DNA from: Stomorhina lunata
Taxonomy: Eukaryota > Arthropoda > Insecta > Diptera > Rhiniidae
Direction: 5' to 3'
Length of the DNA: 64,000 bases
Assembly: GCA_933228675.1 (NCBI GenBank)
Contig: OW121740.1
Location: 56,235,000 to 56,298,999 of the forward strand
Part shown: positions 23,399-33,112 of the stretch, one piece after another
How positions within the stretch are numbered: the first letter of the stretch is position 1
Layout of the letters: each line of letters starts with the position of its first letter
Notes under the pieces: model-generated
What the model saw: only the letters and a program-made list of their open reading frames with translations
Told to the model about the DNA's origin: nothing
Databases searched by the model: none
Made by a program: the position numbers and the translations under genes

Positions 23399-26043
23399 CC
23401 CTAACACTCCTGACACGGGTACCTGGGTACCCGAACGAACTTTAAAGTCAAATATCTCTTTAACTATAAATGATACAAAGTTGAGGTTTTGTAAGTTCCT
23501 AAAACTATTGATTAAAAGATTTATTAAAGATTTTTGTTTCTCTAAGCTTTCCAAAGTTTTTGGCTTAGGCTGTGGATTTACCGAAAGTCAAATATTCCTA
23601 ACCCTCCTGATAAAGGTACCCGGGTACCAGTTAGAAAATTAAGGCATTATATATATCAACAAGTAAGAGTGGTATATTCGGCTTTGCCGAATCTTGGATA
23701 CCCTTCACCAATGGTGTTCCAAAAGTACATAATGTAATTCCTAGCATAGTGAGGGTTGTGCACTTTAATTCGTACGAATTATCCAACTAGTAAAAGTTCT
23801 TGATTAGTTATGTAAAACTCTGAAGTTAGCGGACTGATTTAGGTCAAAGCTTCAACAATGATTATCAATGTATACAAGCCTTAAAATTATAGGGTATACA
23901 CTCTTAGTGGGAGATTTCACTAAATGTGAACAGAGCTTGCCCATTTTCAATACCGAACTTTTTAAGAGATCAGAAATACGTTTGTCAAATGTTGTCCCTC
24001 TAGAAAGTTTATTTTAGGCGCTATCGCCCTGAATAACGATATTGTACAACGTCTTTATACTAAATGTCATCATCGTATCAATTATAATTTGTCATTTATT
24101 ATAGCTACTAAGAGATTGCCTTAGGCGAAGTTATACGGGAGCAATTGTCAAACGTGAACGGATTTCTCCCAATTGCAATTAAAAAACTTAAATTTTCGTT
24201 GATATGTGAGATGCATACATACAAGTGGGTTTTGAAAGCAAAATAATGTACTTAGCTGCATTTTTCGTACTTCGTAGGAAGATTTCCTATAATTTGATGT
24301 ATAATACATTCTCAAACGTTATCATAATGTTCAAAAGTCAGACACAAAATTAAGATAAATGCAGTGTGTCTATCTGCTAAAATCAGATTAGTGGAGCTCC
24401 TGGATTTTACACAAAATTTTAGGATATTGTCCCACCCTGAATTTCATCATTGTCGATCAAAACACCTGAAATATCGCTTAAACACTAAATTATATCTACC
24501 ACAAATAACCGAATGCATCAGGATTTAGGTAATCCCCTGCGAAGGACGCTATTAAATTTCAGCAAAATAAACACCTGAGATATCGACAAAACAGGAGCTC
24601 CAAAAATTTAACTACAACAGAAAAAAGGACAGGCAGGTAGACGGACGGACAGACATGTAGACGGACGGACAAGCAAACAGACGGACAGACAGACAAACAG
24701 ACTGACGGACGGACGGAGGTCGCGAAATCGACTCTCCTGCCGATTCTGAGTTAATCGGTACAATTTGAATGGTATTCATAATCAGATTTGTGGAGTATAT
24801 ATATCAGATTTTAGGAAATCCTCCCACAAAGAACGATGTGAAATTTCATCACAATCGGTCCATAAACACCTGAGATATCGCTGAAACAATACTTACAAAA
24901 TGTAAACAAAATTTCTTAGACACGTACTTTGGGCATTTTGCTGTACATCAAATGTAGTGTTTTGGCGATATCTCAATTGTTTATAGACCGCTTTTGATAA
25001 AATTTAATAACATGCTTGGCGGGTGAATTTCCTAAAATCTGATATAAAATTTATGTATGTCCGTGCTAAAGGAGGATGGTTTTTTCCTATTTCTGCATTT
25101 CATTTTTTCAACAAACATTCTCTAATGCGTACTTTGGGCAATTTGCGATACATCAAATTTAGTGTTTTGGCGATATCTCAGTTGCTTATGAACCGATTTT
25201 GATAAAATTTTACAGAGTGCTTTGGGAAACTATTTCCTACAATCTGATATATTATACCAGGAGTATATTTTTTCTCTTGATATTAAAAAGTGTGTTTCAA
25301 TCACAAATTTCAAAATTTTCGTCTAATTTTTGGTATTTTTTCGATATTTTCGGTGTTTATAAACCGATTTTAATGAAATTTAATAGCGTTCATTGCGGGA
25401 GAATTTCCTAATTTATGTAAGTCCATCCTCCAGGGGCTTCAGAGACTTGATTTCAACAGACAGACAGACGGACATCGCTTAATCGATTTTTCCTCCCGAT
25501 TCTGAGTCGATCGGTATAATTTTTATGGGGTCTACGATCACTAATAAAAAAATTACAAACGGAATCACAAACTTATAATACCCTTTCACCTATTGGTGAA
25601 GGGTATAAAAAGTAATGGATATGATTCTATTTTTTTAATTTAGTTTAAAATGTGTGTATTTAATTAATAATTTGACAACTTAACTTTGCACTGGTATAAT
25701 AGATAAACTTCAGAAAATTACAATTCTGTTAAGTGTGAAGCAATAATTTGTTTGTGTGTATTACATATTGGCCTTTGGTAACCATGCACTTTATGTGTTT
25801 TGAGATTTGATTAATAGCCATGCAAAGGTAACACTTTCAAAGCTGTTATATCTTCTGAATTCTTCTAGTAAACACTTAATGTTATTTCCATTTTCTGTAA
25901 AGAACTATTCAAATTATCCTCTGCAGTTATTCTAAATATATTTCGCGGAATATTTTAATCGTAACTGAAAAATTAGTATTCACGGGTACCCGGGTACCCT
26001 TATCAGGAGTCTACGTATAAAAATGTTATCAGTACTGTTAGGG
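23399..26043. mobile_element. TTAA-target (piggyBac-like) element holding a HINE
   Basis: TTAA at 23395-23398 is followed by CCCTAACACTCCTGACACGG. At the other end GTTAGGG is followed by TTAA at 26044-26047, and the minus strand reads CCCTAACAGTACTGATAACA. Both ends carry a subterminal palindromic block GGGTACCYGGGTACC (23417-23433 and 25983-25999; a third copy is at 23614-23627). TTAA duplication with CCCTAAC termini is typical of the piggyBac superfamily. About 1.95 kb of the interior is HINE copy 1b. Without it the element would be about 0.7 kb, a MITE. No transposase is seen. Confidence 0.65.
23658..25611 (-). mobile_element. HINE family 1, copy 1b (full length)
   Basis: Minus-strand copy. 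Its 3' end is at 23658 (AACAAGTAAGAGTG on the plus strand), with hairpin ATTCGGC-TTT-GCCGAAT at 23676-23692. Its 5' end is at 25611 (CACCTATTGGTGAAGGGTAT on the plus strand). (GTCY)n tracts lie at about 24640-24710 and 25455-25475. The internal units carry GATATCTCAGTTG and AAACCGATTTT. It is the most complete copy of the family here and sits inside the TTAA element. Confidence 0.85.
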
Positions 26044-26048
26044 TTAAA

Positions 26049-26340
26049 TGCCCTTTATTTACAACCTGTTATGGTCAAAGAATATTTTCACTAAGTCGAT
26101 GTCAGCGAGTATCTCATACAACTCATGGTTTATATGATATTGATATTCATTGTTGACTCAGATTGGCCCAGGAATTTTTTGTATAAACTTTTTCCTATTT
26201 CCAAGAATAGCCTCATTTTCCTGCTAAAGTTCCAATGTTTCAGAACCATATAATAACACGGGTAGTATAAGCGTTTTATAGAGCGTAATTTTCGTTTTTA
26301 TAGAGAAAGCTTAAATAAAACTCCAACTATGGGCAGATAT
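26049..26340 (-). pseudogene. LINE-alpha C-terminal fragment
   Basis: On the minus strand the decayed protein reads YALYKTLILPVLLYGSE, EAILGN, KKFIQKIPGPI, VNNEYQYHINHELYEILADI and DLVKIF, then jumps to the 3' terminus CTTTGACCATAACAGGTTGT. This is the stretch after the reverse transcriptase domain of a LINE. The same family at 44525-45005 reads LYKTLILPVLLYDAE and KNYGPISLNNEF. The WLGHV/GRPKLRW region is deleted. It lies 2 bases from the TTAA flank of the preceding element. Confidence 0.8.
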
Positions 26341-26658
26341 TATGATTTTGAAACTTATATTGATTTTATGTTCACCAATCTAAACAAGTTTTTTTATGAT
26401 CTTGTAAGGTGCCGTCACAAATACTATTAAATTCTTCTACTTTTATTTATCTACAACACTACCTTCTTTTTGTGAAAACCCTATTTTTCATTTTTGCTAT
26501 CTCCTCAATATATCTATAAATAAATAATAAAATAGAAAAACAACAGAATCTACACATAATTCTCATTTAGTCGATAACCATACCAGCATAAGTATTCTAG
26601 GCAGAACTTAGAGTTCCTCCTATTAGTTAATATCGTAGTTAGTTGATCCGATTGTTAT
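26341..26658. repeat. Dispersed repeat shared with 60806-60977
   Basis: The part 26432-26627 parallels 60806-60977 on the same strand: TCTACAACACTACCTTC against TCTACAACATTATCTTC, TTTTTGTGAAAACCCTATTT against ATTTTGTGAAAACACTATTT, and TTCTCATTTAGTC. No terminal repeats were identified, so the type of element is unknown. Confidence 0.5.
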
Positions 26659-26929
26659 ATTACTATCAGTGTTGCCACTTTAGGTGTAATTACACATATC
26701 ATGTGTAATTTTTATTTTCATGTGTAGACGATGTGTAACTGGCTGCATGTGTAACTTATGTGTAATTTAAATTTTTGTTGTTTTTGAGTGCTAGCTATCG
26801 TTTTCAACACATGAATTTTAAAAAGTGAATATTCGTACGTCCCTTTCGAAATTGAAATATTAATGTAACTACATTCATAAAAATGGATGTCTTAAAATCC
26901 CAATACTTATTGAAAAAAAAAAATATGCT

Positions 26930-27190
26930 TCAAGATAGCCGAGAGTTTTATATAGAGGCAATTCCTCAAATTAAAAAAAGAATTAATTTTAGTGACAATA
27001 TTTATATAATTGTGGATATTGTAATCCCAAAATAGCAACTGCACTCTTAGATTTTGAAATTTTGGGCTTCACAGCAATTTGGAGCCAGAAGATTATTGGA
27101 TAAAGGTTTCTGATTTAAAGAATACCTTGGAAGACAGATTGTTTCCTACTTTGCAAAAAGTTATTAACTATATTTTAATTTGGCAGTATT
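26930..27190 (+). pseudogene. hAT transposase remnant
   Basis: A short in-frame stretch reads REFYIEAIPQIKKRINFSDN and VDIVIPK before a stop codon, resembling a mid-region of hAT transposases (EAI..IKKRF.F.D and a P-K/N turn). After that no frame is convincing. The BED zinc finger, the catalytic motifs and the C-terminal dimerisation domain are absent. The call rests mostly on being inside an element with clear hAT ends. Confidence 0.5.
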
Positions 27191-27195
27191 TAAAC

Positions 27196-27445
27196 CCTGC
27201 TGCCAGGGAGCTACTTCAAGACTCGTTAATGTAATGAGCTATCATGTGCCGCGAGTTCTCCCATATGTTAGAAGGGGACGTCCGAAACATTGATGAAAAG
27301 ACCATGTAGAGGAAAGTCTTTCAAAACTTGGCCTACGAAATTTAAAAATATGCACACAAGATCGAAACCAATACAATTCTAAAATTTGCTCGGCCTTTGA
27401 CCTAACAGGTTGTAAATATAGGCCAAGTAAGTACATATGTTATTT
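27196..27445 (+). mobile_element. LINE-alpha derivative nested in the hAT element
   Basis: A piece of LINE leader (GGGAGCTACTTC, TGAGCTATCATGTGCCGCGA, GTTCTCCCATATG) is joined directly to the last coding stretch (GGGGACGTCCGAAACATTGA, AGACCATGTAGAGGAAAGTC) and to the tail ACCTAACAGGTTGTAAATAT. It gives the uninterrupted version of the sequence that the Tc1-like element splits at 7272-8561. Confidence 0.7.
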
Positions 27446-27544
27446 TGTCAAAAAAAGCATGTGTAATTCCAAATTTCATGTGTAATTTTGGTATGATACA
27501 TGTGTAATTTAACATTTGGTTGGTGCCAACACTGATTACTATAC

Positions 27545-27735
27545 TGTAGTTAGCCGATTGAGAGCCAAAGCTTTAGTATTTTTTGCTTTGTAGTTAGCCG
27601 ACCGAGAGCCAAAGTATTTATCTCATCGAATTAAATGCTGTAGTTCGCCGAATGAGTATTATTTGCTTTGTAATTAACCGATCGACAGCCGAAGTATTTA
27701 TCTAGTCGGATTAAAATCCGTAAATAGCCAATCGG
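27545..27735. repeat. Short degenerate tandem repeat
   Basis: Three to four copies of a motif TGTAGTTAGCCGATCGAGAG followed by CCAAAGTATTTATCT and then TCGGATTAAA, with spacing that alternates between about 50 and 75 bp. One further copy may lie at 26636 (GTAGTTAGTTGATCCGATTG). It starts next to the hAT target duplication. Confidence 0.6.
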
Positions 27736-28632
27736 ATCAATAGTAGAAGAAGTACTTATCATGGAAACGTAGTTTGCCGTCATTAAGATACATTTATACT
27801 TTACATCGCCAAAGTTCCAAAAGAAATCGGTAAATATACCATTGCGTAGTGCGGATCCTAAGATGAAAACTTGTATTGTACAAACTAAGAAGTTTCTTAT
27901 TTCTTTAACCCAAATAAGCATAGTCTTTGCCCAATTACTCACGAAGATACCAAGCCGCCCTGTGGAAGCAAAACATATTAAAGCAAGCTGACCTTTTATG
28001 AATCTGGACAGATTAGGCATACCTCAGCTGGAAAATAAAACTGCATTACAATCTCAAAGCTATAATATTTAACGATCACATAGGGTCCAACTCTAGTTAC
28101 ACTATTTGTAGAAACCATCAGGTTTGTTTTTATTCATGGACAACTAGACTTATTTTATTAGATTCTTCGCGCAATGTGCGCTCTATGATATCAATGTCGT
28201 CATTTAATAGTTCGATATGTTTAGATAGAATTGGTTTCATTCATTATAATCTTCTTGCATAGACAAAGCACCTCCAAAATCCTTTTGCCAGCTGCCGTAG
28301 CAGGGGGATTTCTTGCATGATTACCGCTTGGAGTAGTATATTCTGTAATGTTGTTCCTTTCCATGCTTATAACATCGTACGTAACGAGACGGTATGTGGA
28401 ATTTTATTTTCTCTTGGGTCTTCTTTAAGTTAGTGTGAAGATCTGATCAGTTGTAGATTTGCCACACTATAATTAGTTAAAGGCAAAGAAATTCTGCTGA
28501 CGCACGACACACTATAATTGTAAAGAGCAAAACATTAAACCAATCGCTATGAAACACAAATGATACAGCGAGAACACAATAAGAAGTTTTCTAAAATTTC
28601 CTGCTGCTAGAATAAGGGCGCATCTTTTACAT
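27736..28632. other. Unassigned stretch with a 129-codon open frame
   Basis: An open frame on the minus strand (28020-27631) gives a protein with hydrophobic segments but no motif I recognise, and its end runs into the tandem repeat, so I do not call it a gene. The rest, up to the LINE endonuclease relic, shows no match inside the window. Confidence 0.3.
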
Positions 28633-30095
28633 TTCCGGGTTCTTTACAGAAGCCCGAACGCGGAAAAGGATAAAACTTTATCTGTATTCAACGCCATCTC
28701 GAAGGTCCTGGAAAGTTGCTCGAACAGTGAAATCGTAGTTGCTGGGTATTTTAATGTTCCCCACTCATCCTGGCTTCGCCATTCGAGCAATATAACCACA
28801 GAAGGCCAATATGTTGAACTGTTCGCACACAATAACCTTGCACAACTGGTAAATGAACCAACACACATTTCGAGTGTTAATGAGCACTAACTAAATACTC
28901 TTGACCTTTTCCTTACCTCACACTCTGAAAAGTATGAGGTTAAGATCGTAGCACCTTTCGGAAACTCGGATCATTGCACCATTTCCGCCTTTTTTTTTCG
29001 TTCTCCAGGCTTCGGGACATTACACAATCTGCTAGGAAGCGTTCAATTTTTATTTACGGAAAAGCTCGTTGGGCTGAGCTTAATGATTTTTATAAGCAAA
29101 TTAATTGGAATCTTTCTTTCCTTGCAAGAAATGTCAATGTTATGGTGGAAATGGTTTATAATGTAATCATGGTGGGAATGAATTTATTCATTCCATCTAA
29201 AAGGATTTTGATCAAAGTCAAATCAAGTCAAAATAAATTCATATTTAACACGTTCACGCCGGCGTGTACCACCGGTGGCTCGCACATGTCTGCCTGATCA
29301 GGCGGTGCGTACCACCGGTGACTCGCACAGAATTGTCTCATCGGGCGGCGCGTACCACCGGTGGCTCGCATATGATTGTACTACCAATCAGTGTGCATCA
29401 CCAAATAACAAAACCAATAACATAACCACAATAGCATCGAAAGAAAAATACAGACCCATGGAGACCGTTTTCCCGTGTGATAATCTTTCGTTGAAACATT
29501 TAGTTCGGCCCCGTCCGATGGAACAAAAAGCTTTCAGCGCAACCGCCTATGGGCGCGAAACATGAATTGCAGTGCCGGCGTGAACGTGTTAAATCAGATA
29601 TGCAAAAACAAGCAGTCAGATTCAGAGAGAAAGCATTTAGAAATTGGCAAAATAACCAAAGTCCACTTAATGACGCAATAAAGCTCTGTACGAGCAGTGT
29701 CTTCGTACTACAGTTCCTGATACTCCTCGGGACGGCAAGGGCTTTTGGTCATTCGTTAAAAGAGTTAAGAATAGTGGTAGTCTTCAATTCATACTCTTTT
29801 AAAGGATGACCAAGTATTTACCAACCCAGTTGATAAAGCCGGTGAATTTCCTATATGTTGCTTATGTAGCGCCATTAGGGATTGGTTAATGATAACAAAA
29901 CTGAAAATTACCGCCCAATAATGATTTGTTCAGCACTTACCAAAGTAATGGAGAGCATGGTAAGTAACCATTTGGTTAAATATTTAGAGTCTTACAACTT
30001 ACTTAGCGACCGCTAGTATGAGTTTTGTAGGGAAATATAGTTCCGTTCTATTCACCATTTTGGCGAAAGTAAAGTTCTGGCTCTAGATCCATGGT
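28633..30095 (+). pseudogene. LINE-2: endonuclease, linker and start of reverse transcriptase
   Basis: This is the 5' half of a Jockey/CR1-like non-LTR polyprotein. From about 28633 the frame gives YRSPN, then AGYFNVPHSSWL (the GDFN motif with its aspartate changed to Tyr, codon 28747-28749), QLVNEPTHI, a stop, LNTLDLFLTS and APFGNSDHC (the SDH motif intact). A linker follows with KARWAELNDFYKQINWN and MNLFIPSKRI. After a nested TTAA MITE (29249-29588) it resumes as KSDMQKQAVRFREKAF, and later ENYRPIMICSALTKVMESMV and LESYNLLSDR, the first reverse transcriptase blocks. It is riddled with stops and frameshifts. The matching 3' half is at 32005-33105, beyond the inserted element F. Confidence 0.85.
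29249..29588. mobile_element. GC-rich MITE with TTAA duplication inside LINE-2
   Basis: TTAA stands at 29245-29248 and 29589-29592. The terminal inverted repeat is a perfect CACGTTCACGCCGGC on both sides. The 340-bp body is far richer in GC than its surroundings. Near the left end ACCACCGGTG(G/A)CTCGCA occurs three times with a 43-bp period (29268, 29311, 29354), each with the palindrome CCACCGGTGG or a one-base variant. Removing the body and one TTAA joins LINE-2 codons for NKFIF to KSDMQKQ in frame, so insertion was precise. The TTAA target and CAC-type ends suggest the piggyBac superfamily. No coding capacity. Confidence 0.9.
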
Positions 30096-30590
30096 AGGCA
30101 CAAAGAGAACATAGAAAATATCAATGAATTGGTGATTTTACACTAAGAGAAAAATGACAATCTGATTTCAAGAAAAAAAATCTACAATATAAGATTGCGA
30201 AATCTTGAATTTTCAATCTTGAAAATATAGCCAGTAAGATTTATATTCTTAAATTTAAGAATAAATTCTTAGTTATGAGAATACAATCTAAAAATAACAT
30301 GCAATTTGTTTGCTTTTAAGATTTTAATCTTATTATAAGATTTTAAATCTTAATTTTAGATCGTATTCTTTATTTTAAGATTGTGATCTTGATTTTAAGA
30401 TTTTATTCTTATTTTGAAGATTGTAAGTTCTAATCTTAAGATCGTATTCTTGATTTTGTAGATTTGTGTGCTTGTTTTAGGGAAATTTCTCAGTATTTTG
30501 TCAAAAATTGTAATCCGCCGACCAAAGTAGTTGCGAAAAAGTGAAAAACTAATTTTTTGAGAAAAAATATAAATTTAATAAGAAATATAA

Positions 30591-31343
30591 ATGGAAAACC
30601 TTAATCCGAATGAAGTGATCCTTTTAAATATTCCAATAGAAGGCAATTTAGTTCCGGTGTGTGGTGGGGAGTATGAAATGAACTGCCCTTCACAAGAAAT
30701 TTCATGAGATTTCTTGGATGATGACGCGTTGCTGAAAAATCTTTTGAAAGAATTCGATCTGGAATGCGTTTTTCCGTACCTACAGCGTAAGTTTTTCATC
30801 ATATTTATAAATACATAAGTAAATTTCTTTATAAAAAATTATATTAATTTAATTTGTTTCAGGTCAGTGGCTACAAAAATGTCCAGATGTAACTTCCACT
30901 TCATCGTCTTCTGTAAATGTGGAAGTTAACAAAAAAGTGTTTGACAAGGTAAAAGTATTAGATAATTACTTAATACATTAAAATGTGTACAAAACATAAA
31001 ATATTTTCGTTTATTTATATAGGATTAAGCTTCATTATTGAATAAATCAGTAAGTGGCAAAAACATCCTCGAATTTTATGCTTCACGCAAAGATTTAAAC
31101 AATAACTATCGTGATGAGCTGATCCAGATTATAGTACATCAAATTCTAAAAAAGGATCTCACACTTCATCCTCACGATTTCCAAGATATATTGACAGAAA
31201 TATGCACACTTTTTCCAACGGAAGATGAAGTCAGGGTATTTTTAGGATACAATTTTTTACTAACTACCTATAATCTAAAATAAATAAATCAAAATTTTAA
31301 AATATAGGAATACTATTACATTCCTCGAAAGGGGAAAAAATAA
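30591..31343 (+). pseudogene. Four-exon gene carried by element F (decayed)
   Basis: Exons by splice sites: 30591-30786, 30863-30948, 31023-31235, 31308-31343. All three introns are short (72-76 bp) and have GT and AG. Codon phase is kept across every junction, giving about 176 codons ending in TAA. Exon 1 is acidic (FLDDDALLKNLLKEFDLE). Exon 2 reads RQWLQKCPDVTSTSSSSVN. Exon 3 reads GKNILEFYASRKDLNNNYRD, IIVHQILKKDL and TEICTLFPTEDEVR, and exon 4 EYYYIPRKGKK. The LFPTE and YYYIP pattern resembles a domain I have seen in transposon-linked insect proteins; no function is known to me. Two in-frame stops (TGA 30705-30707, TAA 31026-31028) make it a pseudogene in this copy. The last exon looks short against the remembered family, which continues after GK. 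Confidence 0.7.
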
Positions 31344-31387
31344 TAAAAAATGTGTTTTATTTTATCACCAAATACGCATATTATAAT

Positions 31388-31820
31388 AAGAAAAAACGTG
31401 CTTAAAATAAGATTTTCTGCTTGAAATCGAAACTTTTTCTGCTTGAAAGTAGAGTAAATGCGAAAAATCTTATTTTAAGAATAAAATCTTATTTTTCAAG
31501 ATTGTTTGTAAGATCGCAATCTTGAAAAAGTTCTAAGAACAAGATCGATAATTAAGAATGCGTTCTTATTATTTAAGATTATGTTCTTATTAATTAAGAG
31601 TACATTCTTAAAAATTAAGAATTTAATCTTAATTAATAAGAACACATTCTTAGTTATCGATCCTGTGCTTAGATTTTTTTTAAGATTGCGATCTTACGAA
31701 GAATCTTAAAAAAATAAGATTTTATTCTCAAAATAAGATTTTTCGTATTTACTCTACTTTCAAGCAGAAAAAGTTTCGATTTCAAGCAGAAAATCTTATT
31801 ATCAGCACGTTTTTTCCCTG
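31388..31820. repeat. About 430-bp near-perfect palindrome at the end of element F
   Basis: The left arm starts AAAAAACGTGCTTAAAATAA and the right arm ends with its complement AGCACGTTTTTTCCC. Paired landmarks include GATTTTCTGCTTGAAATCGA with TCGATTTCAAGCAGAAAATC, and TAGAGTAAATGCGAAAAATC with GATTTTTCGTATTTACTCTA. The centre is near 31604, so each arm is about 215 bp with little or no loop. The central part is made of AAGATT/TTCTTA words. This arm also contains the element's right terminus. Confidence 0.9.
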
Positions 31821-32004
31821 AGTGTACAAATAGAGAAACTAAGAACAAATAAATATTTTCTTGTACTCTTTTGCATGTGTTTTGTTGTTGGAAATTCTAA
31901 AATAAAGCGATAAGAACCTCATTCATTGGCTGCTATCATACAAATGAGTATTTTTCGTATTTAAGTTTGTTTTTTATTTTTAGTTCGTATTGTGTATGTG
32001 CAAA

Positions 32005-33105
32005 TGACGATTGGTGCTCGGCCGCTAGGGGCTAACTTGTGCCAATCATGGCTCTAGATATTTCCAACGCGTTCGATAGGGTATGGTATGGTGCACTTGT
32101 ATCAAAACTTGTTGCTTTTGGTGTCGGTTTTACCTTCTCTTGATTTATAACGAGCTTCCTCAGGGATCGTACCTCTATAACAACTGTTATTGTTATAGAG
32201 GTACCGCAAGGCTCTGTTCTTTCTAATACTCTATTTCTTATATTCATTAATTACCTTCTATGTTAAACTTCAAAACCTATTTATTATTTTGCAGATGACA
32301 ATAACATTTACCACTCGTATTCATTTAATCATTGGCCAGATCTTCAATAGATTGTGGCTATGAGACAAAACATTAATGAATTATTAAATCGCGATCTAGA
32401 AACCATTTCCAAATGAGGTCACGCGAATAGAGTCAACTTAAAGCACGCAAGACTCAGTGTTGTATACTTACGCATAAACGCACTGCAGATCATAATATTA
32501 TTCAACACTGATGTCCGTAGGACGAAGCACATCTTTCAAGTGTCGAAAGAGGCATTCAAGTGCCTATGTTTGCTAAAACTGTATAAGTTATACTTCACTC
32601 CAACTGATCTCATTAAAATTTACACCACCTATGTATATCCGATCAAAAATTAAATACAACTCTCATGTATGGGCCCGTGCTTTAAAGTCTTTTTTGAAGC
32701 TTCTCGATCGCGTGCAGGGGAGGGAATGCTTATCTATTGTAGTTATAGCATGTACCTGTATCTGTCACCAGGTTTTCTTGGTCGTCTTTATTGGTGTTAA
32801 AGTTTTTGGAAGAATTTACGTACTTCATTTCGACTTTATACATCTGAATTTCCTCTCTTCATTTTATGATGGGCGTATGACTTCCCTTCTTTTCTCTCGA
32901 CATATTTCTAAAGTTTGACCGGTAACTATTGATTGCAGAGTTGCCCTTTAGGCTTCTTAGCAATGGCATTGCGACCCTTCTCGTCATACGAGTTTTGGTA
33001 GGAGGATTTTGGAAACCTAGTACAGATTTTGTAGCAGCCTTCATGGAATTGGCAAATATGTTTCGATTGCTATTGTATCAGAAATGTTTTCTCTGAGTAA
33101 TTGAG
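32005..33105 (+). pseudogene. LINE-2: reverse transcriptase core to C terminus
   Basis: Continuation of the LINE at 28633-30095. The frame gives MALDISNAFDRVWYGALVSK, AFGVGF, FLRDRTSIT, VPQGSVLSNTLFLIFINYLL and the catalytic box YYFADDNN (FADD at 32288-32299, both aspartates kept). It continues with INELLNRDLETIS, and the thumb and C-terminal region IKYNSHVW and LLDRVQGRE. Many stops and frameshifts; nothing could be made from it. The text MALD overlaps in meaning with VLALD at the end of the 5' piece, so the break is within the SLDISKAFDRVW motif. It meets the opposite-strand LINE-alpha relic at about 33105. Confidence 0.85.
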
Positions 33106-33112
33106 CTGTTCG

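Larger units (their letters stand above)
26667..27534 (+). mobile_element. hAT element with 8-bp target duplication
   Basis: Termini are CAGTGTTGCCACTTTAGG at the left and CAGTGTTGGCACCAACC at the right read inward. The flanks are ATTACTAT at 26659-26666 and ATTACTAT at 27535-27542. A CAGTG start with an 8-bp duplication is diagnostic of hAT. Subterminal ATGTGTAAT repeats are present at both ends, at least four on the left and three on the right, and could be transposase-binding sites. The interior has a short transposase remnant and a nested LINE derivative. Confidence 0.9.
30141..31824 (+). mobile_element. Element F: DNA transposon with a spliced gene and a large palindrome
   Basis: Terminal inverted repeats are CACTAAGAGAAAAA on the left and CACTCAGGGAAAAA on the right read inward (12 of 14). 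TA is present at 30139-30140 and 31825-31826. The left 300 bp are dense in AAGATT/AATCTT words. A four-exon decayed gene follows (30591-31343). The right quarter is a palindrome of about 430 bp. It lies between the two halves of LINE-2, which keep their order and strand. I do not recognise the superfamily: TA-target elements with CACT ends are a possibility, and the gene has no visible DDE motif. Confidence 0.7.

Noticed and set aside
27631..28020. A 129-codon membrane-like protein on the minus strand
   Set aside because: No known motif, the C terminus enters a tandem repeat, and there is no supporting context.
28644..28868. A 74-codon protein on the minus strand
   Set aside because: It is the opposite-strand shadow of the LINE-2 endonuclease relic.
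28974..29297. A 107-codon gene on the plus strand
   Set aside because: It is a stretch of the LINE-2 polyprotein that runs into the TTAA MITE at 29245. It is not a separate gene.
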